From Dipetalonema caudispina (taxonomy: Eukaryota > Nematoda > Chromadorea > Rhabditida > Onchocercidae), in NCBI GenBank assembly GCA_013365325.1, contig JABVXV010000532.1:1-29670 (forward strand): a stretch of DNA of 29,670 nt, given 5' to 3'. The notes beneath the pieces are model-generated. The model did not search any database. It was not told the origin of the DNA and worked only from the letters and a program-made list of their open reading frames with translations. Both the position numbers and the translations under genes were made by a program. Positions 12,129 through 23,800 of this stretch are shown here, piece after piece (the stretch's first letter is position 1; every line of letters begins with the position of its first letter).

Positions 12129-14553
12129 TCAAGCAATAACTTCAATTTCATCCTCATCACGAAGCCGATCGTCACTTGCTCCTACAGCCTGTGCCACAAC
12201 TTGTGTAGGATTTGCTGGTAAACCGCGCTGTCGCTTCTTACCTAACAATCCATCAGCAGCTAGAACCCTGAAAACTTTCAGTATTTCACGGAATTCAACC
12301 CTAAAAACTTCAGAAACGTAAAAAAAATTTCTCTAAAACCTCATTTTAAACAACTTAAATTTACTAAATAAGGTTTCACATCACCGAGAGATAATATGTG
12401 GCGTGATGAAGGCTCTGGTAGAAAATTGGAGAAAGGATAGCAGAACGAATCTTATGTTGAAACAGTTTAACACCACGTACATTTCTATTTGCAAGGATCA
12501 CGTTTAATGCTATTTGACAATGTTCGATGTTTATGTTCAGTCCCTTTCGTGACGTGTAAGATCATTTTCGTTTAAAAACTTGCCTATATAGAAGGACGAT
12601 ATTAGTGATGGCGAGTGAAACGATGACGACAAATGTGACCAGTATGAGGTACCATACCATTTTCCAGGCCGTAGTAATTTGCCAATACAACAAATAAGTA
12701 CTAACAGCCATGCGAAATATAATAAATGTAACAATATTCAACAATGCAATGATACGAAATGGTGTCGAAGATTTGTCAACTCGATAGAGATTCAACATGG
12801 AACGTGAATGCAGGAAAATGCTATTAAGTTCCATCAAAAGCCCACAGACAACCACTCCTGAAATTTAGCGAGTAAATATTGACAGTGGTGTATACACAAC
12901 TATCTGCTACTCATTTTTTCAAGGAAAAAGTTAAAATTAGAAAAAGATATCGGAAAACATGTTACTTAATTAAAATGTTACGTTAATCAAATACTATATC
13001 TTCTGATCGCTTTCTAACATATTACTTCTTGCTTTCAATACAAGAGATTATTCTCATTAAAATAAAGGTGCAAGCTTCATAATCAACAGGTTTTTTTACT
13101 ATGCTTGTGCTAAAGAACCAGATTATCAGAATACGAGTAAAAAAAAACCCCTGGAAATGAGTGAAATTTTTAAAATAAGGTTAAAAAGAAAACCTAGAAA
13201 CTTATTCGTCGCATAGTTGGTACCAAACGCTATGAGAACGACGATATGATGGAAAAGTAGCTCAACAATTCGTAGTGACTGTTCGTTGATAAGCAAATCA
13301 ATAAGGTCATGTATCAGATAGCCCGTTGAAACAATCAACTATAGCAAATACGTCATTAAAAATACCAAACTTCTACTAATTGCAAATTCTACTCTCAAAA
13401 TGGTTGAAAAGTGACTTTTTAAAGCCTTTAAATTAGTAATTTATTTTACTTGCCAATGCAACTACTACGGATACCACAGGCCTTACTTCTATCAAAGAAA
13501 AAAGACATATATTAAAGTATTCAACTTGAATCTTCTTCTCGTTAATATTTCTAGTGGTTACTTATCGCTCAGATATATTATAGCTCAAATATTAACTACT
13601 TTGCCGTATGTAAGCAAACTGATGTTCTTATTCTAAATCTATTATGGGTGAAAGAGAAATATTAAGTCCAGTTCCACTCCTAGGCTGATTTTTTATCGTT
13701 TCGATCTTTTTACATTATCAGAGTTTTGATTTAATTAACAGAATTTTTTTTTCTTCTCTTATTCTAAATTATTGTCACAGACGCAATAAAAGTGTGGAAA
13801 TCAAAAGACGAAACACGCAAGGATACTAAACATCTTCTGTCATTAATTCCCAGACAACAGATGAAGAAAACTCACCAAATAATGAGCCATAGTATTTGTA
13901 TAATTTACCATATCTTCCATTAACTTTGGATAAACAATAATTGCATAAAGTGCCCAAAAACCGGACACTACTGAATGTCCTAATGAAACAGCTTCATTGC
14001 TAATTCTCCAGCGCCTATTTGGAGGTGCGACCTATAACCACAGATCTAATTCAATTAAAATCATTAATATGTAGGATTTCCAAGTTATCCTGGAAACAAC
14101 TCAATTTCGTGCCATCAGTAAGAATTCTATGAGCTAATTCATGACATGTTACTTCACTCATGCAATATTCATGCGAAGCGGTATGAAAATAGCTAAAAAT
14201 TTTCAAACATACCAATAATGGTTGGCTGCTATGGATATCCACAAAGGTATTTGAATGATCGTTAGTTTTACCCCATCCAAAATAAGATAATGTTTTGAAG
14301 GTACATGTTCCAAACAGGTACCATCGAACAATAAATTGCGAGAAGCGAAAGCAAAGAAATGATAGGAACACCTAAAACAGAAGTACTTAACTTATTAATT
14401 ACTGAATCTTTGTTCTATACAAAATGATATATTTCATATGTTGTATCCGCGCAGTATTTTATAAGTCATATATAAGCTATCCTATTTACTTTGACATATA
14501 AACTGCTTACTTCAAAAGTTTTATTTATATCTTTAATTATATTTTACTTAGAA

Positions 14554-14591
<38 letters not shown>

Positions 14592-14683
14592 TAAAATTAA
14601 ACCGTTCATTTGCGAAATGAATTTACCTGTGAACAACTAATACCAAGTTTTTTCCAATCCCAATCCACAAATTCACTTGTCAT
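12129..14683 (-). CDS. TLC-domain membrane protein, TLCD1/TLCD2 (FLD-1) type, 6 exons
   Basis: Exons in transcript order: 14683-14627, 14371-14213, 14031-13876, 13338-13194, 12857-12584, 12267-12129 (TGA). They give 309 aa, all in phase. The protein is rich in membrane spans: VFLSFLCFRFSQFIVRWY (about residue 20 on), RWRISNEAVSLGHSVVSGFW (80-100), VSTGYLIHDLIDLL (127-140), ELLFHHIVVLIAFG (150-164, His pair 154-155) and CGLLMELNSIFLHSRSML (about 177-194), then two more hydrophobic segments. This order, the paired His and the LLMELNSIFLH motif are typical of TLCD1/TLCD2. These act at the plasma membrane to limit incorporation of long-chain polyunsaturated fatty acids into phospholipids; the C. 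elegans homologue is FLD-1. The C-terminal tail ends acidic (RDEDEIEVIA). The last intron is inferred to use a GC donor. Without that splice the protein would end after LLYRQVFKRK. The ATG is fixed by in-frame stops upstream. Confidence 0.9.
12578..12583 (-). other. Inferred GC splice donor (AG|GCAAGT) of the TLC gene
   Basis: Minus strand TATAG|GCAAGT is the consensus for the minor GC-AG intron class. Joining it to the acceptor before 12267 restores the frame YR|VLAADGLLGKKRQR and opens 45 more codons. No GT donor nearby gives the right phase. Confidence 0.65.
14561..14590. repeat. 30-base poly(T) tract in TLC intron 1
   Basis: An uninterrupted run of 30 T on the + strand between TLC exons 1 and 2. 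Confidence 0.9.
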
Positions 14684-14757
14684 ACCCAATAATTACCCAA
14701 TAGCCGAGCAAATTCTATACTATCAGTGTTGTTGTCGGCTTCCTTCACGTAATCAAA

Positions 14758-14775
14758 CTGAAAAAAAGAAAACCA
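14758..14775 (-). promoter_or_regulatory. Likely trans-splice acceptor of the TLC gene
   Basis: Minus strand TTTTCTTTTTTTCAG lies 74 bases before the ATG. The 74-base leader has stops in frame with the ATG, so it is a 5' UTR. Whether the leader is trans- or cis-spliced cannot be read here. Confidence 0.5.
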
Positions 14776-15137
14776 AACTATCAAAATTTAAGCAGTATCA
14801 TGAAATCCGACAATTATTTAATATGCAACAAAAATATGGCTATTTTAAACATCTCTAATTTTCTCGAAGAAATATTCAATTATCAAAAATCTATTAAGCT
14901 AATTTTATGACTAATTATTACAACTCATTTTTACAGTTACCTATGCATACATACAGATGCTAATTATGGATTACAGTTATTTTATTTGAAAATAGTAAGT
15001 TGGATAGTCAAGTATGTTGTGATTTTCCACTTCTTCTCAATAAATTTTGTCACAAATTATCTCTAAGGATTAGTTTTGTTTAATTTTGTGGGACTAATTT
15101 ATTTGTGAAGTCTTATAAACTATCTGTTCTTTTTGTA

Positions 15138-15138
<1 letters not shown>

Positions 15139-15176
<38 letters not shown>
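15139..15176. repeat. 38-base poly(A) tract
   Basis: An uninterrupted A run in non-coding sequence. Confidence 0.9.
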
Positions 15177-15183
<7 letters not shown>

Positions 15184-15485
15184 TCAAATTTTTATTAAAT
15201 GATTTTACTATTTCTCAAAAAAAAAGTGCAAATTTCAAACAATATTAGCTATAACTTTTCATATGCAAATAATATTAGAAAAGAAAAAAAAAAAAAAAAA
15301 AAACGAAAATATGAAATAAATGATTGAAGGATAGGAAATGACGGATGAAGAGAAATAGAGGTTAATTTTAAATTTAATAAAAATTTTTAACAATCAGAAA
15401 AGGTCAGATGTATCGCAAAATAGCTATCAACCTGATAGCGAAATGTCATACCTACAAGTAAGTGGGCGGCTTTCTTTTCCTTTTG

Positions 15486-15486
<1 letters not shown>

Positions 15487-15526
<40 letters not shown>
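15487..15526. repeat. 40-base poly(T) tract
   Basis: An uninterrupted T run; the poly-Phe frame across it is not a gene. Confidence 0.9.
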
Positions 15527-15527
<1 letters not shown>

Positions 15528-15692
15528 TAGGTCAGAGATTATTTTTATCATTTATTGATAATCTTATAAATATCAATAATTTATCTTCTAACAAAATCTC
15601 TCAAATCATATTAATCACTATTGTACAATTTTTTTTTTTTCTCTTCATATTCGTTTTTTTTTTTTTTGGATTAATTTAATTATTTTCAGAGG

Positions 15693-15715
15693 ATTATTAT
15701 TATTATTATTATTAT
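15693..15715. repeat. (ATT)n microsatellite
   Basis: About seven to eight perfect ATT units. Confidence 0.85.
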
Positions 15716-16443
15716 CATAAATTCTTTGAGATTTTCATTAATATTTATTACAATTACATGATTTGCTTGAGTATTTTCTTTTTTTTTTTTGTTAATTTAA
15801 TTACTTATTAAACTTCATTACTAAATGGTTAATTTTAACTAACACTTAACTTATTAATATTTAATTTCGTTAATAATTAGGAATTGTAATTATCATATAA
15901 TTTACTAAATTATTACTGTTATATGTGAACACATACAAATTATTGATTGATTATTGATAGTAATTTTAACAAAATTTATGAAGAAAAGAGAAATTATTGG
16001 TTCCAATAAACAAGTATTAGTTAATTACATTGTATAGAAGTAATATATTTATGGAAAAATTTAGCTTATTAAATGATCGAAAAAAAAAAAAATGGTATAA
16101 AAAATTTTATTATTCCAATTTTTAAAATCAAATTTTAATTTGTAAAAATTAATTAACGCTTACTTTTTGTTACGCAATTTTTGACGTTTGATGCGTAGAT
16201 TTCGCAGTAACTAATCCTATCTTATGTATCGTTAACACATATGAAAACGTTTCTTTTTAAATTGACGAATTGAGAAAGCGAAAAATTGAAATGGCTAAGC
16301 GAAGAACATTTATTATCAAAGGTGAATGAATCATAGTTGAATGATTCATTTGTTATCATATTACAATTTATTCCAATTCAGTTTTTGTTTAACGAACTTT
16401 TGATCAAGCTTTGGTTGATTGATTAGTTGATTAGTTAGTCTAT

Positions 16444-16446
<3 letters not shown>

Positions 16447-16488
<42 letters not shown>
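16447..16488. repeat. (GA)n microsatellite, about 21 units
   Basis: An uninterrupted GA dinucleotide repeat; it encodes a spurious Arg-Glu frame. Confidence 0.95.
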
Positions 16489-16490
<2 letters not shown>

Positions 16491-17148
16491 TAATGATGGA
16501 AGCAGGAAATATGTTGAAAAAGTTCTATTTTGAGAAAATAATATTTGATATGAAAATACCGTTTTCACATTTTGAAATTATGAAATTTCATGTGAATTAC
16601 CAGTTTTACACCTTTAAATATAGCATATCGAAACGTTGAGCAATATTTGATGAAACGGAAAAGCTCTTTTTAATAATTATAATGATTGTATGCTGTTGAA
16701 CAATTGAACATCTACTCATTATTATAGGTTGAGAATTAATTAATTCCCATAATAACAAGTTTATAACAAGTTTACCTCTAATGAATTATTGCTTTGTATC
16801 CTAATTAAATCTTTCATCAATCAATATTTCACGTAACGGAATCTTCAATTGTTTGTTAATATCAACTGTAAATTTGACCTCTATCAATTTCTTTTATCTT
16901 CCAAACAAGATTATCTCCAGATTGGTTAAATCAAATGATCATATTTTTCCTTTTGAAATATCACTGGAAATATTGGTGCGTTAACTATAATGTTTTGTTA
17001 TATTAAATAGTTGGAAAATTCATAAATTTTACTTGAAAATTTAGTACAAAGTAAGAGAAAATAAGTAAGCGGATAGATAGAAATTCAAAAAAAAAGAAAA
17101 GAAAGAATGAAAAAAAGTTGAAATATGCGATGTAATAATTTGTGTAAA

Positions 17149-17149
<1 letters not shown>

Positions 17150-17191
<42 letters not shown>
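17150..17191. repeat. 42-base poly(A) tract, longest homopolymer in the window
   Basis: An uninterrupted A run, followed by further A-rich sequence to 17221. Confidence 0.9.
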
Positions 17192-17192
<1 letters not shown>

Positions 17193-17587
17193 AAAAAAAG
17201 AAAAAAGAAAAAAAAAAAAAAAGGGCAAAAACATCAACGATAACAACCAACATAGCAAATAAATGCATGCAATTAAATTATGAATAAAAATATATCTTTG
17301 AAAATATCATTAATTGATGATTGATTTTTTTTTTTTTTTTTAAATGAAGATAATGTTGAAAATTTTACTATATAGCATCCTTTTTTTTTTTGTTTGATAA
17401 TTTTCAAATCTATATGATTTTGTTAATTTTTCAATGATTTTTTGAGAATTTTGCATATATTTTCATTTTCATTTCTTTTACATACATCTTTAGTATGTTT
17501 TCTATGTTATTTTTGGCATGTTTATACGTTACTTAAGTAAGAATCCAAAATATGTTTTATTTTTTGATGCATATTTTATTACTAATG

Positions 17588-17725
17588 TTATTATTATTAT
17601 TATTAATTACTATTATTATTATTATCGCTATTAATTCTTATCATCATTAATTGTCATCGTTATCATTAATTATTATCGTTATTATCAAGTATTACCGTTG
17701 TTATTATTAGTTATTATCACTATCT
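17588..17725. repeat. Degenerate TTA/ATC trinucleotide repeat
   Basis: About 140 bases of TTA units interspersed with TAATTA and ATC/ATCG variants; an ageing microsatellite. Confidence 0.8.
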
Positions 17726-17919
17726 TTATTCTAAAACAATTAATATTTGGAAATATAATTAAATACGTTAGCAGCAATGTATTATTGAAGTATTTTGATA
17801 TGTGATAAATATATCAAAGTTGTTCAATTATGAATAACTAAATTGATATGAATGAACAAGTAAATAAATGATAATGATATTATTAGGGTGTAATTTAATA
17901 ATCATTGCATTAATTAAGT

Positions 17920-19049
17920 CTATGCAAAGATACAGGATCCAGTAGTAATACCCAAAACAACAGCTATAGCAAACCAAACCGAATAAGACATAAATATTAG
18001 CATGAGCAAATAACTGATGATAAGTTGTATCACAAATAAGGCTACTTGAAATATTTGACGATAGGCAGTCCTCATAAATCTGAAAAGAAAATTTGAATTT
18101 GAATGATATAGAAAGCTAAATTTTTGAGATATTTATTTAAATAACTTACAATTAAAATTGATTGAATACTGTTAAACTTTATCTATGATAGAAAAAAAAT
18201 ACATAGAATTGCTTGATGTATAGAAAAATTTGCTGCTCAAAGTATTATTTCATAATGGAATTAGAAAAAAAATTAGAATTAACTTGAGTTGAGAAAACTT
18301 AAAAATCTATTCATGAAAAATTAATTTAAAAAAATTATGCGCTTTATTTTGAGTAATTTTTACATCAGTTAAAAGGATTTTTAAGATTAATTTTATTGTC
18401 CGTGTTTTTTCTTTTTTTTTTTTTTGGCACACTTATCCGTATGGGAATGAATTTATTTTGTTAACAGCATTGTTTACTTTCAAATGTTTGCTTAATTTAA
18501 AATGTCATACATGAGTAAATATGCTTAACTTACATTGGATGATCTGTTATTAATGATGATTTCGAAAATGTCGAATTAAATTTTTTTCGGATCAATTTGA
18601 TTGCTTCAAAGAATATTCCAAGGAGATAAATTCCAATACAACTGATGATCATTTCTGTTAGGAGTAAAATTTTTTTAGTTTTTTTTTTTTTTAAAAATTT
18701 CGAAAAAATTGATAGTTTTTTATCAAAAATAACCATTCAAGTCTAGTATTTATAATTTTAATATTGATAGATTAATTGAATTTTTCAATTTTTTCACTAT
18801 CCATCATCATCAATTGAAGTACACTAAATGATCTGATTCAAGCTAAATAAAACGAACAATTTTGAAATTGTTAATTTCTATCACTCTCCTTGAAATGTTT
18901 TCAGTGTATTAGATCAAAATATGAATATATTTATAATGATTTGATCAATATAAAGCAATTTTTCTTCTTTGCTTACTCCATGTCGTATCGATTTTCCATG
19001 ATTGAAATAATAGGATATCGTTGACAGTGAAGTGAAACCATGACCACAT
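17920..19049 (-). CDS. Ctr/SLC31-type copper transporter, 3 exons
   Basis: Exons in transcript order: 19049-18977, 18654-18534, 18079-17920 (TAG). They give 117 aa with in-phase GT-AG junctions. Ctr proteins are trimeric channels importing Cu(I). The start MWSWFHFTVNDILLFQSW matches the segment just before TM1. TM1 is MIISCIGIYLLGIFFEAIKL (about 26-45). TM2 carries the diagnostic MxxxM (MLIFM, M91 and M95). TM3 carries GxxxG (GITTG, G108 and G112). The 13-residue step from the second Met to the first Gly equals that in human CTR1. A Met-rich ectodomain is missing, so the gene may have an unseen 5' exon or be a short-ectodomain paralogue. The frame stays open upstream of the ATG through a 17-A run to an acceptor at 19083. 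The cytosolic loop between TM1 and TM2 is short and basic. Confidence 0.9.
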
Positions 19050-19082
19050 CTTTGAATCGTTTTTTTTTTTTTTTTTCTTTAT

Positions 19083-19093
19083 CTGAAATTGTT
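19083..19093 (-). promoter_or_regulatory. Possible 5' splice-leader acceptor of the copper transporter
   Basis: Minus strand ACAATTTCAG lies 33 bases before the ATG. The 33 bases are ATAAAG, a run of A and CGATTCAAAG, so they could be a leader or, being in frame and open, part of the protein. Confidence 0.4.
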
Positions 19094-20860
19094 ATTTCAA
19101 GTTCAAATTTCATTTTAACGTTGGAGTTATTTGATTGATAAGAAATACAGAATATAGTAAATCCTCAAGATGGTAAGTTTTGAATGTTTCCATCTTATGA
19201 ATTTTCATTGAAGAATTGAATTTTTCGTTAAAATGAAATTTAAATTTGAATTACAAATAAAAATTCATCATACGTATGAATACAGATATATAATAATTTT
19301 TACTAATACTATCTTTTACTTATTTATAATTATTATTGTTGGAGGGAATAGTTATGAATAATATTAATTTCAATGATAGTACTTAATTTTACCTATTAAT
19401 CGAACATTTTTTTTGTTTTTCTCTAAACAGGTGAAGAAAAGTGTTGATTTTATCTACTTATTGCAAAACTTTATCATCAGAATCAACGAGACTATCTAAT
19501 TATTTTATATCAATTTAAGGTTAAATTTAAAGAAGTTGTAGTATTTTAAATTTCCCCAACTAAACTTTTTAAGTAAAAAGTATGATTCATCCTCCAAGTT
19601 ATTTCTTTATGTCTACTTTCTGAATCTCATACATAGAAGTTATTTTCCCTTAAAATTAATACATCAATAAAATTAAACAGTTACAAAATGGAAATTCATA
19701 ATAAATTTTTCATAATTCATGATAAATTATGTAATAAATTTTTATTCCAAAAACTAAATTCTCAGAAAACGGATGGAAAAAAAAAAAAGAAAATCTCGCA
19801 ATCGATTAATAAACTAATTGAGTTAATTTGATTAATAAGTATGTACAATATATTTTTTATTTCAACTCTATTATACCCTTAATTTTTTTTTCTTTTTCAC
19901 GAAACAATTACGAATTGATAAAAACCATTCCTTTAAATTCATAATTAAATCGAAGTTTATTTTAAGAAATTTATTTCAAATTCATAATTGGATTGAAATT
20001 TATCAATATCTTATTACTAAATAATTGCTTATTAAAAAGAACAAACTGGTCGATTGATTGTCTGATTGGGTTATGATTAGAAGAAATGCTGATAAGAATG
20101 TGTTTGCTACGTTATATGTTTCTTACTTGTTTACTCATTTTCTTATATAATATCAATTCTTTTTCTATTTTACCTTTTCCATTCTTCATTTCTTCAAATT
20201 TCTTTCTTTTTTTTTTTTTTTTTATAACTAATCATTAGTTTGTGGTAAGAATGATAAAACAACATCTGTTTGATATAATTTCATTTGTTATCAAATTGTT
20301 TGATTCTGATTCATGCTAAAATAATTATTTATGTTTTAATTAATGATTAAATTTTTGACATTTAATAATGCTTTAATTAACTGATGCAAATCCCACTTTT
20401 TTCCTCAAATATTGAAATTGTAATTTCTTAAGATGATTTCCTGTAACACATATGAGAAATAAAATTTACAATATATTAATTTAATTTCTTTACTCATCAG
20501 TTCTTTTTTCTTTTCTTCTTTTTATATATTTTCCAGATTTTTATTTTTATTTTTTATTCATTTCAATGTTTGATTTTTGAATAGCTTAAATTTGGAGGAA
20601 ATTTTAATTTAATCTTGAATTTGATGATTTTCATGAAGTAATACTTGTGTGATTTTTTCACTCATCATTCAAATACATTAGTTCTGTTACTCAGAAGATC
20701 CCATATTGTAATTGTTTAATGAAATTGTTTTTTTTTTTTTTTTTTTAACCATATTTGATACCTTTCTTTATGATTATGGTGAAGTTATTCATTACCAAGT
20801 TTGACTCATGCCTTTTAATCCTAATTTCCAATTTTGCATTATCGCATTTGATGGAATTAA
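19094..20860. other. Spacer between the copper transporter and THOC3
   Basis: AT-rich sequence between divergent genes, with many short T runs. The only structured candidate is a two-exon micro-ORF on + (ATG 19170-19172 followed by GTAAGT, then 19431-19499), described in the findings. Larger frames near 20755-21074 overlap THOC3 exon 1 out of phase and are shadows. Confidence 0.5.
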
Positions 20861-20867
20861 ATTGCAG
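20861..20867 (+). promoter_or_regulatory. Likely spliced-leader acceptor of THOC3
   Basis: ATTGCAG lies 23 bases before the ATG at 20891. No in-phase coding exon is seen upstream. Confidence 0.5.
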
Positions 20868-20890
20868 TTATCATTGCCATCTACAACGAA

Positions 20891-23800
20891 ATGGGTACAC
20901 AAAGTCGGGAACAATCCTCAACAACATTACAGCGGAAAAACGGATTATCATCATTATCCTCATCAACATCATCAAAGATTCCGTCATTTCAGGACACGAT
21001 TTCACATTTCAAGAAAAATGATCGGGTTAAAACGTATGACATGCAGGTCTGTTCATGTTTTTTTAGATTATTAATTTAACTTTTCATTAAATGCTAAACT
21101 TTTTCCAGCTTGTTTCCTCTCATCTTAATGTTTCATAAGGTGTTCAACATTACTATTGTAAAAAAATGTCCAAGACAAAGCTTAGAATTTATATGTGTTT
21201 TTGTTATTTTTTCCGAAGATTGGCTTACACTCTTAATGTTACAATTACAAAGGTTGCAGGTACCACGACCTCTTACTGTGTCCTGGAATTGTGATGGTAC
21301 TCGCCTTGCTGCAGGAGCAGAAAAAAGTGTATCAGTGATAACATTTGATTCATCATTTCGAATCGTTAGTATTTACAATATAGATAAGTGAAACGGAGGA
21401 TGATACTGTAAAAATATTAATATTTTATTGATTTAAACCGTCGTCTTATTTCTTACTTGTTTAAACATTTAGTAGTAATTTTTATTTCTTACCAATTCGT
21501 ATTGCTGGAATTTTCATCTGAAGCAATCTATTTTAATTTATTTGTTTTAACATATTTTTTAAAATTTATTTATAAATGATAGAATATCTGTGTAAGATTT
21601 ATAGACAGCATGCAGAACATGGGGTGGATATGGTGTTAAGGCTTCATATAAAGTGCTATTTCAAGGATGAAGTAATTTTCACTTTGTTTTTCTACAATTA
21701 AATTTGCAATGGATTTATTAGAAATGAAATCAAATGGTTTTTGTTACAGAAAACAATTTTCCGCGGCTTTGGTCACAATGAACAAGTTGATCAGGTTGCT
21801 TTTCATCCATCAAATCCATACTTATTAGCTTCAGCCAGCACGGACAAATCTGTTCGACTATGGGATATTCGACAGGCACGGACACATACTAGGTTAAATA
21901 CTAAAGGTAAAATGTTTATCTATTTTATAAATTACTTTTTCTATTAAGATGAAAAGTCATGAAATTGGCAAGAGATATATTTTTATATTTCTTCTAGAAA
22001 AAGAAGTACTAAATTCTGTCTGATTTCGAGAAATGATCCTACAGTTATCATATATCGGTATCGTAAACCGGGCGTTTGTTCGTTTCATTTCCTTAAGTCT
22101 GATAAAAGGTCTACAGCAGTATATTTTTACGAATTTTTTGTTTAGATCTATCGTGGTAAGGAAATTAAAAGTTTCCCGGAACTTTTTGAATCTCATGCAA
22201 GAGTTTTCTAAAATTATCGTATACAGGTAGCCCAACATAGATTGTTTTTCTTTTTTTCATCCTCTTTTCATTTATAGCGCAGAATTTGAATGTAGCCTGG
22301 TCACCATGTGGTACATATTTGGCATATGGAGACAAGGAAGATTCCTTAAGTATTCTTGATAGCCGAAATTTGAAAACAATCAAAGTTGAATCGTTGAAAG
22401 ATGAAGTGAATGAATTTGCATTTGATCCATCTGGGAAATATTTATTTGTGGCTATGGGAAGTGGACAAGTCAACATTTTCTCGTATGTCCTGAACCTTTT
22501 TTTGAATTATTGCTCTGCTAGAAGATTCTACTTTTTAAAAGGAGTTAATTTAGCAGATTTAAAATTTCCCTCTGTTAGTGGTGGCGTTGCTTGTTTCAGG
22601 AATAATTAACTCTCTTAATCATTTGCTAGTGTAACTCTGTAACAGCTTCACTGCATTACTTTCACGATCTATTCTCGAACGTCTTGCAAACTTAGTTCTT
22701 CCGTTTCATGAATAAGATTAAGTAGTTAGACAAATATTCTCATCTCTTTCCGAATTTATATAAATGTTCTGAGTAAATTTTCTGGTAGTTTTTCTGATTG
22801 GCTGTTAAATTATAGAACACCGGATGTGACACATCGGCGAACGTTGCAAGCACATCCTACCCAAGCTACTTGCGTTTGTTTGGCCGTTTCACCGGATGGT
22901 CGACGTTTTGCGGTCGGTGCATCCGATGCCATATGCTCAATTTGGGATGCTAATGAGTTGATCTGTGAATCAAATATGGGGAGGTTTGTTTTTTTACCAT
23001 ATGTTTAAGTTTACATGAAAAATGTTATATATGAAAAATGGCATTTTTTTTTTTTTGCATTCTGCAAATGCATATATACTATATGTTCAAAGATTTTCTT
23101 TGAAACTTCAGATTTCAATTGCAATAAACAAATGATTTTGCATGGTTTATTTTTTTATACGTAGCAATTAATCAACTGTATAATTTTTTATGGTTGGAAA
23201 TTTAAAATTTAATATATCTTATATAAAAGGATTTACATCCAAACATTCAGTAGGTTATCGTTAATTCACTATGTACTTTCTCAAATAACCTGAATTTATT
23301 AGTTGAAAGTTCTTATATTCAATACTGTTTTTTCTTATTTTTTGCTTCCATAATGAGTTCTGTGATGACTTATAATTTTGCCTTCGTATTATAGGAAGAC
23401 TAGTTGTTTTCCCTCCATGTCTCTCCCTCTCTCTCTCTCTCTCTTCATCTGCCTCTTTACTCCTCATTATTCTTAACAAATATCAGATATTCGATAGTTT
23501 AATCTAGAATCAAACATGGTTGCTAATTGAACGGCCTATATTTGTTATAGGTTGGATTACCCTTTACGATCGGTCTCGTTCAGTGCTGATAGTCAACTGA
23601 TAGCTTGTGCAAGTGAAGACCACTTTATAGATATTTGTTGGGCAGAAAATGGTGCAAGGTTTCTTTTCTAATTTTCATTAATTTTATTTGTTGAAATTAC
23701 ACCTAGTAGCACTTAAATTCTCCATGATCACGTTACAAAATGTTTTTAGTTTTCGTTCTAAAATTTGATTCTCATATTTTAGAGTGCACGAACTTCGAGT

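Larger units (their letters stand above)
14776..17919. other. Homopolymer- and microsatellite-rich spacer
   Basis: Very AT-rich sequence between two minus-strand genes: 38 A at 15139-15176, 40 T at 15487-15526, 42 A at 17150-17191, a (GA)n at 16447-16488, and ATT repeats at 15693-15715 and 17588-17725. Frames through these are poly-Phe or Arg-Glu artefacts. A possible first exon starting MAKRRTFIIK (16291-16320) has no partner I can find. The TLC promoter probably lies at the left end. Confidence 0.6.

Noticed and set aside
14610..14858. Plus-strand open frame of 82 codons
   Set aside because: It overlaps the first exon and leader of the minus-strand TLC gene, which is supported by splicing and homology.
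15443..15679. Poly-Phe open frame on the plus strand
   Set aside because: It runs through a 40-T tract; not a gene.
16442..16639. Arg-Glu repeat open frame
   Set aside because: It is the (GA)n microsatellite read in frame, followed by AT-rich sequence.
17003..17268. Open frames of mostly phenylalanine on the minus strand
   Set aside because: They are translations of A/T homopolymers with no protein-like content.
20755..21074. Two open frames of 88 codons (one His-rich)
   Set aside because: They are out-of-phase shadows over THOC3 exon 1; the third frame continues the WD40 protein.
21957..22476. Minus-strand and plus-strand frames across THOC3 intron 3 and exon 4
   Set aside because: Antisense or intronic; only the frame that splices into the WD repeats is supported.
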